Positions 8,769 through 16,726 of a stretch of 64,000 bases of DNA are shown here, piece after piece. This DNA comes from an uncultured Tateyamaria sp. (lineage in GTDB: Bacteria; Pseudomonadota; Alphaproteobacteria; Rhodobacterales; Rhodobacteraceae): the NCBI GenBank assembly GCA_947501275.1, contig CANMVD010000001.1, positions 1,550,001-1,614,000 of the forward strand. Direction: 5' to 3'. The translations under genes and the position numbers were made by a program. The notes beneath the pieces were generated by a model that did not search any database, was not told where the DNA came from, and saw only the letters and a program-made list of their open reading frames with translations. Every line of letters begins with the position of its first letter. Position 1 is the first letter of the stretch.

Positions 8769-9488
8769 TTAGTTTTCCAAGGTGAGTGTGATCCGATCCC
8801 CGACAAACCACGTGCGCCCGTATTCTACCGGATTGCGCTCTTGATCGACATTCACCCCGGACGAGCGCAGCAGCGGGTCACCTTCCGTCACCTGTAAATG
8901 CAGAGCATGTGTCGCGCTGGCGCGCACCGCCGTCAGACGCGTTGACGCACGTGTGTAATCTGCCACACCGACGGTGGCCAAAGCCTCGGTGACACTGCCT
9001 TGCGCGCCAAAGGCTGCTGAAATGCCAGGGGTCCGCGCCAGTGGAAAGACGCTTTCGAACACTGCGATGGGCTGACCGTCGGCCAAGGATAGCCCGTGGT
9101 AGGAACAGACCGGGTCACCCGCATTGATGGCGAGCGCTTTTGCTTCGCCGTCTGTCGCAAACCGGTCTTCGACCAACAGGACGCGCTTTTCCGGCAATCG
9201 TCCTGCTGCGATCAGATTGTCGTGGAACCTGACCTTGCGCCCGATGGGATAATCGGTGGGTGTTGAGGCTACAAAAGCTCCCGCACCGCGCCGGGTGCGG
9301 ATGAGCCCTTCTTCGACCAATGCAGAAATCCCATGGCGCACGGTGTGGCGGTTGACGCCGAACCGTTCAGCCAACGCCGCCTCGGTCGGAATCTTGTCGC
9401 CCGGCGCATAGCGGCCCTCGGCCAGTTCACTGCGCAAGGCTTGCGCGATGGCCTGCCAAATTGGCGTTTTAGAAGATGTGTCACGCAA
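8769..9488 (-). CDS. phnF: GntR/HutC-family phosphonate regulator
   Basis: A 239-residue regulator with an N-terminal winged helix (about residues 8-75; PTEAALAERFGVNRHTVRHGISAL) and a C-terminal UTRA effector domain (about 90-235; SYHGLSLADGQPIAVFESVF). It is divergent from phnG with only 81 bases between the starts. It is therefore the likely repressor of the C-P lyase operon, released by a phosphonate-derived ligand. Confidence 0.92.
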   Translation of the reverse strand: MRDTSSKTPIWQAIAQALRSELAEGRYAPGDKIPTEAALAERFGVNRHTVRHGISALVEEGLIRTRRGAGAFVASTPTDYPIGRKVRFHDNLIAAGRLPEKRVLLVEDRFATDGEAKALAINAGDPVCSYHGLSLADGQPIAVFESVFPLARTPGISAAFGAQGSVTEALATVGVADYTRASTRLTAVRASATHALHLQVTEGDPLLRSSGVNVDQERNPVEYGRTWFVGDRITLTLEN

Positions 9489-9532
9489 AATTCACAAATC
9501 TCCGCTGGGGGAATCGAGGGAATATGTTAATA

Positions 9533-9550
9533 TGTGTCTAGTTGTATAGA
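9533..9550. promoter_or_regulatory. Candidate PhnF operator
   Basis: TGTGTCTAGTTGTATAGA between phnF and phnG has an imperfect dyad, TCTA-gttg-TATAGA, resembling HutC-type GntR sites such as the TGGTATAGACCA element of mycobacterial PhnF. It ends 19 bases before the phnG ATG. No Pho box is obvious here. Confidence 0.4.
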
Positions 9551-9569
9551 ATATCGAGAAGTTGTCGAG

Positions 9570-10025
9570 ATGAAAGATAGCAGCGAAGACCATGCACCAC
9601 GCCAGCATTGGCTCGGTCTTATGGCCAAGGCCCCCAAGGGACGCGTTGCCACCCTGCTGGACCAGACCATGACCCGCCCCGCGTTCACATGGTTGCGAGC
9701 GCCCGAGGTGGGCAGCACCATGGTGCGCGCTCGGGCCGGTGCCACAGGTAGCCCGTTCAATTTGGGCGAAGTCACTGTGACACGCTGTGCGCTGACTCTT
9801 GCGACGGGCGAAGTCGGCCACGCTTACATTCAAGGGCGCAGCAAGGACGATGTAGAGGCCGTGGCCGTGGTGGACGCCCTTATGCAAACCACGGCCGCAA
9901 TGACATTGCAGTTGCAAGTGTTGGACGTGCTCGAGGCAGAACAGACGGCCAAAAGGGACGCGCGCGCCGCCAAAGCTGCCGCCACCAAGGTTGATTTCTT
10001 TACGATGGTAAGAGGAGAAGACTGA
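9570..10025 (+). CDS. phnG: C-P lyase core subunit PhnG
   Basis: A 151-residue PhnG, one of the four subunits (GHIJ) of the carbon-phosphorus lyase core. Family features include RQHWLGLMAKAPKGRVATLL near the start and FNLGEVTVTRCALTLATGEVGHAYIQGRSKDDVEAVAVVDAL in the middle. With PhnH, PhnI and PhnL it attaches phosphonate to the ribose of ATP. The ATG at 9570 is chosen because 9534 lies within the operator region. The stop shares one base with the phnH ATG. Confidence 0.95.
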   Translation: MKDSSEDHAPRQHWLGLMAKAPKGRVATLLDQTMTRPAFTWLRAPEVGSTMVRARAGATGSPFNLGEVTVTRCALTLATGEVGHAYIQGRSKDDVEAVAVVDALMQTTAAMTLQLQVLDVLEAEQTAKRDARAAKAAATKVDFFTMVRGED

Positions 10026-10603
10026 TGCAGGCTGAGACCCTGAGCGGCGGATTCGCTGACCCGGCCATCGCCTCAGCGGCTGCGTTCCGTCAGGTGATGG
10101 AAGCAATGGCGCGGCCCGGCACGATCCACACCCTAACAGGCGCCGCCCCGCCAGCGCCTCTTTCCCCTGCGACCGGCGCTGTCTTACTGACGTTGTGTGA
10201 CCCTGATACTCCTGTGCATCTGGCGGGGGCGCTGGATTGCAATGCGGTGCGCGCCTGGGTCGCTTTTCATACAGGCGCGCCGGTCGTTGGGCCATCTCAT
10301 TGCATGTTTGCAGTGGGGGGCTGGAACGACCTTGCGCCGCTCAGCGCTTATCAAATCGGGACACCGCAATACCCTGACCGGTCTGCTACACTGATCGTTC
10401 AGGTTGAGAAGTTGGAGCCGCATGGTGCCACATTGTCCGGCCCGGGCATCAAGGGCACGCATAGTTTGTCGCTCCCTGAGACACGGGCGTTTCAAAAGAA
10501 TGCAGGGCACTTCCCGCTCGGCCTCGACTTTATCTTTACGTCTGGCGACCACGTGGCGGCCCTGCCGCGCACGACGGTCGTCAACCAGACAGGAGCGATC
10601 TGA
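10025..10603 (+). CDS. phnH: C-P lyase core subunit PhnH
   Basis: A 192-residue PhnH. Recognisable parts are the start (LSGGFADPAIASAAAFRQVMEAMARPG) and GPGIKGTHSLSLP plus FPLGLDFIFTSGDHVAALPRTT at the C-terminus. It is part of the core complex that prepares the 5'-triphosphoribosyl phosphonate. It overlaps phnG by one base and phnI by one base (TGATG). Confidence 0.95.
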   Translation: MQAETLSGGFADPAIASAAAFRQVMEAMARPGTIHTLTGAAPPAPLSPATGAVLLTLCDPDTPVHLAGALDCNAVRAWVAFHTGAPVVGPSHCMFAVGGWNDLAPLSAYQIGTPQYPDRSATLIVQVEKLEPHGATLSGPGIKGTHSLSLPETRAFQKNAGHFPLGLDFIFTSGDHVAALPRTTVVNQTGAI

Positions 10604-11691
10604 TGTATGTTGCCGTCAAAGGCGGAGAGCGGGCGATTGAGAACGCGCATGCTTGGCTTGCCGAAGAACGCCGCGGCGATACGTCCATTGCCGAGCTTAG
10701 CATCGGGCAAATCCGCGAACAGCTGGCATTGGCCGTTAATCGTGTCATGGCCGAAGGGTCGCTTTATGATCCGGACCTTGCAGCACTTGCGATCAAACAG
10801 GCACGCGGCGATCTGATTGAAGCAATCTTTCTCATTCGTGCCTACCGCACCACGCTGCCCCGTTTTGGTGCGTCCTTGCCAGTGGACACCGGCAAAATGG
10901 CCTGTGATCGGCGCATTTCTGCGACATTCAAAGACCTGCCGGGTGGACAAATACTAGGGCCAACGTTTGATTACACGCACCGTCTGCTGGATTTCAAACT
11001 GGCCGCCGAAGGAGAGGTGCCGGAGGCCGCGACACGCGAGGCGACGCCCGGCAATGTCCCCCATGTGACCGATTTCCTTAACCACGAAGGGTTGATCGAA
11101 GAGGCCGCTCATAATGACACGACACCGCCTGACCTGACCCGCGAACCGCTTGAAATGCCTGCAGAGCGCGCGCTGCGCTTGCAGGCACTGACCCGCGCGG
11201 ACGAAGGGTTCACCCTTGGTATGGCCTATTCCACCCAGCGTGGCTATGCGCGCAATCATGCATTTGTGGGTGAATTGCGCATTGGTGCCGTGCCTGTCGA
11301 AATGGACATCCCCGAGCTAGGGTTCAGCATCGAGATTGGCGAGGTCACCTTGACCGAATGCGAAACTGTCAACCAGTTCACTGGATCAAAGTCTGAACCG
11401 CCCCAGTTCACGCGTGGCTACGGGTTGGTCTTCGGCCAAACCGAACGCAAAGCGATTTCAATGGCATTGGTCGATCGGGCGCTGCGTTGGGAAGAACTTG
11501 GCGAAGAAGACGAAGGCGCCCCCGCTCAGGATGCTGAATTCGTGCTGTATCATGCGGACAATATTCAGGCGACAGGGTTCCTGGAGCACATCAAATTGCC
11601 CCACTACGTCGATTTCCAAGCGGAATTGGAACTCGTGCGCAAGCTGCGTGAAGAGGCGGGTGCAAACAGCGTGCCTGAGGCCGCAGAATGA
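10603..11691 (+). CDS. phnI: C-P lyase core subunit PhnI
   Basis: A 362-residue PhnI, the nucleosidase of the core complex that displaces adenine from ATP. Family landmarks are MYVAVKGGERAIENAHAWL at the start, TLGMAYSTQRGYARNHAFVGELR in the middle and YHADNIQATGFLEHIKLPHYVDFQ near the end. The length is normal. Its stop overlaps the start of an inserted HAD-hydrolase gene rather than phnJ. Confidence 0.95.
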   Translation: MYVAVKGGERAIENAHAWLAEERRGDTSIAELSIGQIREQLALAVNRVMAEGSLYDPDLAALAIKQARGDLIEAIFLIRAYRTTLPRFGASLPVDTGKMACDRRISATFKDLPGGQILGPTFDYTHRLLDFKLAAEGEVPEAATREATPGNVPHVTDFLNHEGLIEEAAHNDTTPPDLTREPLEMPAERALRLQALTRADEGFTLGMAYSTQRGYARNHAFVGELRIGAVPVEMDIPELGFSIEIGEVTLTECETVNQFTGSKSEPPQFTRGYGLVFGQTERKAISMALVDRALRWEELGEEDEGAPAQDAEFVLYHADNIQATGFLEHIKLPHYVDFQAELELVRKLREEAGANSVPEAAE

Positions 11692-12287
11692 CCCCTGACG
11701 TTGTGGTTTTTGATATCGGCGGCGTGCTCATCGACTGGCAACCGCATTTAGCTTGGGCCGATGAGATGGACGCGGCCGAAGCGCACGCGTTCATGGATCG
11801 GATCGCCTTCGACAAACTGAACTTTGCCTGTGATGCGGGGGCAACTTTTGCGCTGGCTGCATCCCGGATTGCAAACCCCGAAGATGCGGCACGGCTCGGC
11901 CGATATGTTGAACGGTATCAGTCCACAGTTCCTGCCAAGATCACCGGCACTTGGGATATTTTACATGCTTTGAAAGACGCCGGAACGCCCGTGCATGCGA
12001 TCACCAACTGGTCGGCGGAAACATGGCCCGAAGGCTGCAAGGCGCATCCTGAGTTGTTGGAAGTATTCGACACGACGGTGGTCTCCGGTGAGGTTGGCGT
12101 CATCAAACCCTCAACCGAAATCTATGCCCTTCTGTGCCACCGCGCAGATGTAGCACCAGAACGGTGCGTGTTCATCGACGATGGGCTGCATAACTGTATC
12201 GGTGCACGGGCGGCAGGCATGGACGCGATCCACTTCAAGGATCCGGACGCCTTGCACAATGACCTTAAAGCACGGGGCCTGTTATGA
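11688..12287 (+). CDS. HAD-superfamily hydrolase between phnI and phnJ
   Basis: A 199-residue HAD subfamily IA protein. Motif I is FDIGGVLIDW (Asp9 nucleophile; the usual +2 Asp is Gly, as in YihX-type phosphatases). Motif II is in AITNWSAET, the motif III Lys in GVIKPSTEIY and motif IV in FIDDGLHNC. Four-base ATGA overlaps on both sides couple it to phnI and phnJ, placing it in the core of the C-P lyase transcript. A role in trimming a phosphoribosyl intermediate is possible, since no phnP is visible, but that is inference. Confidence 0.88.
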   Translation: MTPDVVVFDIGGVLIDWQPHLAWADEMDAAEAHAFMDRIAFDKLNFACDAGATFALAASRIANPEDAARLGRYVERYQSTVPAKITGTWDILHALKDAGTPVHAITNWSAETWPEGCKAHPELLEVFDTTVVSGEVGVIKPSTEIYALLCHRADVAPERCVFIDDGLHNCIGARAAGMDAIHFKDPDALHNDLKARGLL

Positions 12288-13147
12288 GCGATTACAACTT
12301 CGCCTATCTGGACGAACAAACAAAACGGATGATCCGGCGTGCGATCCTCAAGGGGTTGGCTATTCCTGGTTATCAGGTGCCATTCGCATCTCGTGAAATG
12401 CCAATGCCGTATGGCTGGGGCACGGGCGGGGTGCAGGTGTCGGCCGCGGTGATGACACCCGATGACCGGTTCAAAGTAATCGACCAAGGGGCCGATGACA
12501 CGACCAATGCCGTATCAATCCGCTCGTTCTTTGAGCGCACGGCGGGCGTCGCCACAACGACGAAAACGTCCGAGGCGAGCGTCATTCAGACCCGCCACCG
12601 CATCCCTGAAGAGCCGCTCAGAGAGGGCCAGATCCTTGTCTACCAAGTGCCGATACCTGAGCCTTTGCGTTTTCTGGAACCCCGCGAGAGTGAAACGCGC
12701 AAGATGCACAGTCTCGAAGAGTACGGGCTGATGCATGTGAAGCTGTACGAAGATATCAGCCGCCACGGCCATATCGCGACGTCATATGATTATCCAGTCA
12801 AGGTTGAAGGGCGCTATGTGATGGACCCATCCCCGATCCCAAAGTTTGACAACCCCAAGCTTGGGGATATGGCGGCGATCCAGTTGTTCGGGGCAGGCCG
12901 CGAACAACGCATCTATGCGCTGCCGCCCTATACCCAGGTGGTGTCGCTTGATTTCGAAGACCATCCTTTTGAGGCCTCTAAACCGGACCATCCTTGTGCC
13001 TTGTGCGGGGCGGAAAACAGTTACCTCGATGAAGTTATTACCGACGATGCAGGCGGGCGAATGTTTGTGTGTTCAGACACCGATTTCTGCGAGGCAAGAC
13101 AGGCCGCAGGTCACACCGGCACGATGAACGGAAAGGATGCGGCATGA
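12284..13147 (+). CDS. phnJ: C-P lyase catalytic subunit (radical SAM)
   Basis: A 287-residue PhnJ that cleaves the C-P bond of ribose-1-phosphonate-5-phosphate using a 4Fe-4S cluster and SAM. Cysteines at about 238, 241, 263 and 269 give C-x2-C-x21-C-x5-C, the exact PhnJ spacing: three cluster ligands plus the thiyl-radical cysteine. The N-terminus (NFAYLDEQTKRMIRRAILK) and MPMPYGWGTGG are also characteristic. It overlaps the HAD gene and phnK by ATGA. The gene should be functional. Confidence 0.97.
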   Translation: MSDYNFAYLDEQTKRMIRRAILKGLAIPGYQVPFASREMPMPYGWGTGGVQVSAAVMTPDDRFKVIDQGADDTTNAVSIRSFFERTAGVATTTKTSEASVIQTRHRIPEEPLREGQILVYQVPIPEPLRFLEPRESETRKMHSLEEYGLMHVKLYEDISRHGHIATSYDYPVKVEGRYVMDPSPIPKFDNPKLGDMAAIQLFGAGREQRIYALPPYTQVVSLDFEDHPFEASKPDHPCALCGAENSYLDEVITDDAGGRMFVCSDTDFCEARQAAGHTGTMNGKDAA

Positions 13148-13914
13148 CACCGTTGCTCTCGGTCCAAGGGGTCACAAAGTTTTACGGCCACCATATCGGC
13201 TGCAAGAATGTGGGGTTTGATCTTTACCCCGGCGAGGTCATGGGGATTGTCGGGGAAAGCGGGTCGGGCAAGTCCACTTTGCTGAACTGTATGGCGGGGC
13301 ATTTGACACCTGACGCAGGCGCGGTCGTGTTTAACACGCGCAGTGATGGTCCGCGAGATACTGTCACGATGTCAGAACCCGAACGCCGCATGTTGTCGCG
13401 GACTGATTGGGCTTTTGTGCATCAGCATGCCCGTGACGGGCTGCGTATGGGCGTCAGTGCGGGCGGCAATGTGGGCGAACGCCTGATGGCCGTGGGCGAC
13501 CGCCACTATGGCGATATCCGGGGTAAGGCGGCCGATTGGCTCGGCCGCGTGGAAATTGATGCGGGCCGCATCGATGATCGTCCCACGACGTTTTCAGGCG
13601 GGATGCAACAGCGCCTTCAAATTGCCCGCAATCTGGTAACAGGGCCAAGGTTGGTCTTCATGGATGAACCCACAGGCGGGCTCGATGTATCTGTTCAGGC
13701 GCGCTTGCTTGATCTGTTGCGCGGATTGGTCCGCGACATGGGACTATCTGCAATCATCGTCACCCATGACCTAGCCGTGGTGCGCCTTCTGGCGGACCGA
13801 TTGATGGTCATGAAAGACGGCCACGTAGTGGAGGCGGGTCTAACCGATCAAGTGCTCGACGATCCTCAGCACGCCTATAGCCAACTCCTCGTCAGTTCTG
13901 TTTTGCAGGTGTGA
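13144..13914 (+). CDS. phnK: C-P lyase-associated ABC protein PhnK
   Basis: A 256-residue ABC ATPase that docks on the C-P lyase core rather than on a permease. Walker [10 protein letters not shown] is at about residues 38-46, the signature [10 protein letters not shown] near 148 and Walker [13 protein letters not shown] near 168. The ATG at 13144 overlaps the phnJ stop (ATGA), so the longer in-frame extension upstream is rejected. Confidence 0.95.
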   Translation: MTPLLSVQGVTKFYGHHIGCKNVGFDLYPGEVMGIVGESGSGKSTLLNCMAGHLTPDAGAVVFNTRSDGPRDTVTMSEPERRMLSRTDWAFVHQHARDGLRMGVSAGGNVGERLMAVGDRHYGDIRGKAADWLGRVEIDAGRIDDRPTTFSGGMQQRLQIARNLVTGPRLVFMDEPTGGLDVSVQARLLDLLRGLVRDMGLSAIIVTHDLAVVRLLADRLMVMKDGHVVEAGLTDQVLDDPQHAYSQLLVSSVLQV

Positions 13915-13916
13915 AT

Positions 13917-14600
13917 ATGATTGAACTCAGAAACGTGTCCAAAACCTTTACGCTGCACAATCAAAACAGTGCGGTGATTGAGGTCATCAATGATGTGTCA
14001 TTGTCCGTTGCGGCGGGCGAATGCGTTGCGCTGACCGGAGCATCAGGTGCTGGAAAATCCACCCTGATGCGGATGATCTACGGCAACTATCTCACGCAGG
14101 CCGGGCAAATCCTGATCGACGGCGTTGACCTAGTTCAGGCCGAACCGCGTGATGTGATCGCCTTGCGCCGTGAGACCCTTGGGTATGTCAGCCAGTTTCT
14201 GCGGGTCGTGCCCCGCGTCGCAACGCTGGATGTGGTAGCCGAACCGCTGCGCGCCGTTGGGGGCAGCGCCGAAGATGCGCAGGCCCGTGCCGAAGAGTTG
14301 TTGGCCAAACTCAATATCCCACAGCGACTTTGGTCTCTGTCACCTACAACCTTTTCGGGTGGTGAACAGCAGCGCGTGAACATCGCACGTGGCTTTGCCC
14401 ACCTTTATCCTGCGATGTTACTGGATGAACCGACCGCCAGCCTTGATGCAGAAAATCGCGAAATCGTGTTGTCCCTGATCGAAGAGGCCAAGGCCCGAGG
14501 GGCAGCAATTATCGGTATCTTTCACGACGAAGCCGCGCGCGTCCGCGTCTGTGACCGTGAAATTGACGTGAGCCAGTTCACGCCTGGAATTGCGGCATGA
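13917..14600 (+). CDS. phnL: C-P lyase-associated ABC protein PhnL
   Basis: A 227-residue ABC protein needed with PhnGHI for the first step of phosphonate breakdown. It starts [16 protein letters not shown] like known PhnL proteins. Walker A is GASGAGKST, the signature [14 protein letters not shown] and Walker [13 protein letters not shown]. The ATG at 13917 matches family N-termini; a GTG at 13911 overlapping the phnK stop would add two residues and fits the coupling seen elsewhere in this operon. Confidence 0.94.
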   Translation: MIELRNVSKTFTLHNQNSAVIEVINDVSLSVAAGECVALTGASGAGKSTLMRMIYGNYLTQAGQILIDGVDLVQAEPRDVIALRRETLGYVSQFLRVVPRVATLDVVAEPLRAVGGSAEDAQARAEELLAKLNIPQRLWSLSPTTFSGGEQQRVNIARGFAHLYPAMLLDEPTASLDAENREIVLSLIEEAKARGAAIIGIFHDEAARVRVCDREIDVSQFTPGIAA

Positions 14601-15142
14601 AAACTGGACGTCTCATTGCCGTTGTCGGCCCGTCCGGTGTTGGCAAGGACAGCGTCATGGAGGGGCTCGCCGCAGCTTGTCCGACGTTGCATCTGGTGCG
14701 CCGCACGATTACCCGCGCGCCGGAATTGGGTGGTGAAGACTACGATGCCGTCAGCGTGGAAAAGTTTAATGAACTGGCCGCAGCTGGGCATTTTGCCGTT
14801 CGTTGGGGCGCCCATGACTTGCAATATGGCGTTCCGGCGTCTGTCCAGACTGTGCTGGCAAGCGGTCAGGACTGCCTTGCCAATTTTTCACGCTCCGCAT
14901 TGGTCGCAGGTGATGCAGCCTTTGCCCATTTTTATGTCCTTAACATCACCGCTAGGCCCGAGACGCTTGCATCGCGCCTGAAGGCGCGGGGCCGCGAAAG
15001 CGAGGAACAAGTTGCAAAACGTTTGGCGCAAGCGAACAAACCGTTGCCCAGTGGCCTGAACGTCATGACGATCAGTAATGACGGCGCGCTTGAGGACACT
15101 GTCGCATTCGCCCTGTCGCGGCTTCAATCCGTGAGGGTATAG
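14597..15142 (+). CDS. phnN: Ribose 1,5-bisphosphate phosphokinase
   Basis: A 181-residue guanylate-kinase-like P-loop enzyme that phosphorylates ribose 1,5-bisphosphate to PRPP at the end of the C-P lyase pathway. The P-loop GPSGVGKDS is at residues 11-19; [19 protein letters not shown] and [16 protein letters not shown] are PhnN-type. It overlaps phnL by ATGA and is the last plus-strand gene of the phnG operon. Its 3' end overlaps the tail of a minus-strand DUF1045 remnant by about 19 bases. Confidence 0.94.
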   Translation: MKTGRLIAVVGPSGVGKDSVMEGLAAACPTLHLVRRTITRAPELGGEDYDAVSVEKFNELAAAGHFAVRWGAHDLQYGVPASVQTVLASGQDCLANFSRSALVAGDAAFAHFYVLNITARPETLASRLKARGRESEEQVAKRLAQANKPLPSGLNVMTISNDGALEDTVAFALSRLQSVRV

Positions 15143-15379
15143 CGTTGGATCATTTCAATTCGCCCATCGAGACGCTCACCGCACAAGGCAATGCCGCGCA
15201 ACTCATCGCGGTTGGCCAATGGCGCAGATACGCCAGCGAAATGTCATCCAAACCGGGCACACCTGCCGGACGAGTGGCACTGCCTGTCCGCACATCCCAT
15301 CCCAGCCAAGTCGCCCAAAAAAACTGGCCAATGCGTCGTAAATCGGCGCGTCATAAATCGCGAAACGAGTGTATGTCAT
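15124..15379 (-). pseudogene. DUF1045 phosphonate-operon protein, gutted and frameshifted
   Basis: The minus strand reads ATG at 15379 into TYTRFAIYDAPIYDALASFF and GRLGWDGMCGQAV. A second frame gives VPGLDDIS. A third frame gives ELRGIALCGERLDGRIEMIQ plus RYTLTD and a TGA at 15126-15124. Order and flavour match the N- and C-termini of the DUF1045 (TIGR03223) family, about 230 residues long and often beside phnM/phnN. Only about 85 codons remain and two frameshifts are needed. The assignment rests on remembered family features. Confidence 0.55.
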
Positions 15380-16571
15380 GAATTATCCATTTGGGCCTGC
15401 TGATATGGGCCGCTCGGATGACACTACTGTGTCGGACGATCTTTGCCTCGCCAATGCGCAACTGGTCTTGCCGGATCAGGTTCTGACAGGATCCATCGTC
15501 ATTGAACAAGGCGAGATCACCGAAATTGTCGAAGGTGATCATAGACCAAGCGGTAGCTTGGATTGTGCCGGGGACTTCGTCATGCCCGGTCTGGTCGAGT
15601 TGCACACCGACAACCTCGAACGCCATATGGAACCGCGCCCGGAAGTCGACTGGCCGCATTTGCCTGCACTCATCGCTCATGATGCGGAACTGGCATCGGT
15701 CGGGATCACAACCGTATTTGATGCTTTACGCGCGGGATCCATTCATTCCGGCAAAGGGCGCTACATTGATTATGCCCGCGCGGTGGCAGATGAGCTTTTG
15801 GCTGCCCGCGCTCAAGGTGTCTTCAAGATCAGTCATTTCCTGCATCTGCGCGCGGAGATCTGTTCTGAAACCCTGCTCGAAGAACTAGCCCGTTTCACAC
15901 CCGATGACCGTGTCGGCATTGTCAGCCTGATGGATCACACGCCCGGCCAGCGCCAATTCCGCGACCTGACCGCCTTGCGCACCTATGTCGCCAAGAAACG
16001 TGGCATGGATGACAACGACTTCGCTGAACATGTGGCGAACTTGAAAAGGTTGCAGTCTCAGTTTGGCGACGAGCACGAGAAGGGTGCCGTGTTGGAGGCC
16101 CAGAGGCTGGGTGCGGTTCTGGCAAGTCATGATGATACGACGCGCGATCACGTTCTGACGAGCCACAAAAACGGCGTCGGGTTCGCTGAGTTTCCAACCA
16201 CCCGCGAGGCCGCGTCAGCTTGCCGGGACCATGGTATCGCCGTCATGATGGGCGCGCCAAACGTCATCCGCGGGGGATCCCATTCTGGCAACGTCGCCGC
16301 AATGGAACTGGCGCACGCCGATCTGCTGGATATTCTGTCGTCTGACTATGTGCCGGGTGGTTTGTTAATGGCGGCCTTCCGCATCGCCGACCTCTGGAAG
16401 GATCTGCCACGCGCGATTGCGACAGTGACCCGCACACCCGCAATGGCGGCGCGATTGCTGGATCGTGGCAGCCTGCAAACAGGTCTGCGCGGTGATGTGT
16501 TGAGGGTCAAAGATAGCCAAGGCACCCCAGTTCTGCGTGGTGTGTGGGCCAAGGGCGCCCGCATCGCCTGA
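15378..16571 (+). CDS. phnM: Alpha-D-ribose 1-methylphosphonate 5-triphosphate diphosphatase
   Basis: A 397-residue amidohydrolase-fold enzyme that removes pyrophosphate from the triphosphoribosyl phosphonate before PhnJ acts. The metal-site motif VELHTDNLERHMEPRP is at about residues 74-89; SHFLHLRAEI, LASHDDTTRDH, GAPNVIRGGSHSGN and LSSDYVPGG supply later ligands. The ATG at 15378 abuts the ATG of the minus-strand remnant; starts further in are possible because homology begins near LCLANAQLVL. It is separate from the phnG-phnN transcript by 235 bases. Confidence 0.94.
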   Translation: MNYPFGPADMGRSDDTTVSDDLCLANAQLVLPDQVLTGSIVIEQGEITEIVEGDHRPSGSLDCAGDFVMPGLVELHTDNLERHMEPRPEVDWPHLPALIAHDAELASVGITTVFDALRAGSIHSGKGRYIDYARAVADELLAARAQGVFKISHFLHLRAEICSETLLEELARFTPDDRVGIVSLMDHTPGQRQFRDLTALRTYVAKKRGMDDNDFAEHVANLKRLQSQFGDEHEKGAVLEAQRLGAVLASHDDTTRDHVLTSHKNGVGFAEFPTTREAASACRDHGIAVMMGAPNVIRGGSHSGNVAAMELAHADLLDILSSDYVPGGLLMAAFRIADLWKDLPRAIATVTRTPAMAARLLDRGSLQTGLRGDVLRVKDSQGTPVLRGVWAKGARIA

Positions 16572-16595
16572 TGCGCAATGAGAAACCGGTAGCGC

Positions 16596-16624
16596 AGGCG
16601 AATTTGCGGTTTGCGCCTTCGCCT
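16596..16624 (+). terminator. Inverted repeat after phnM
   Basis: AGGCGAA (16596-16602) and TTCGCCT (16618-16624) form a perfect 7-bp stem 25 bases after phnM. There is no strong T-run, so termination is uncertain. Confidence 0.35.
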
Positions 16625-16726
16625 ACCTGTTACAATGTCATGTTTCCGTCGTTCGGGGGGCCTGCATCAAGCGCGCTTTCATCCCCGAATTGATAGGAAA
16701 GAGACAAGACCGTTCGCACGCTACTT

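Noticed and set aside
16626-16645. Possible Pho box before the phytase-like gene (CTGTTAC followed by TCATG)
   Set aside because: Only one half-site is good and the second does not keep the 11-base spacing.
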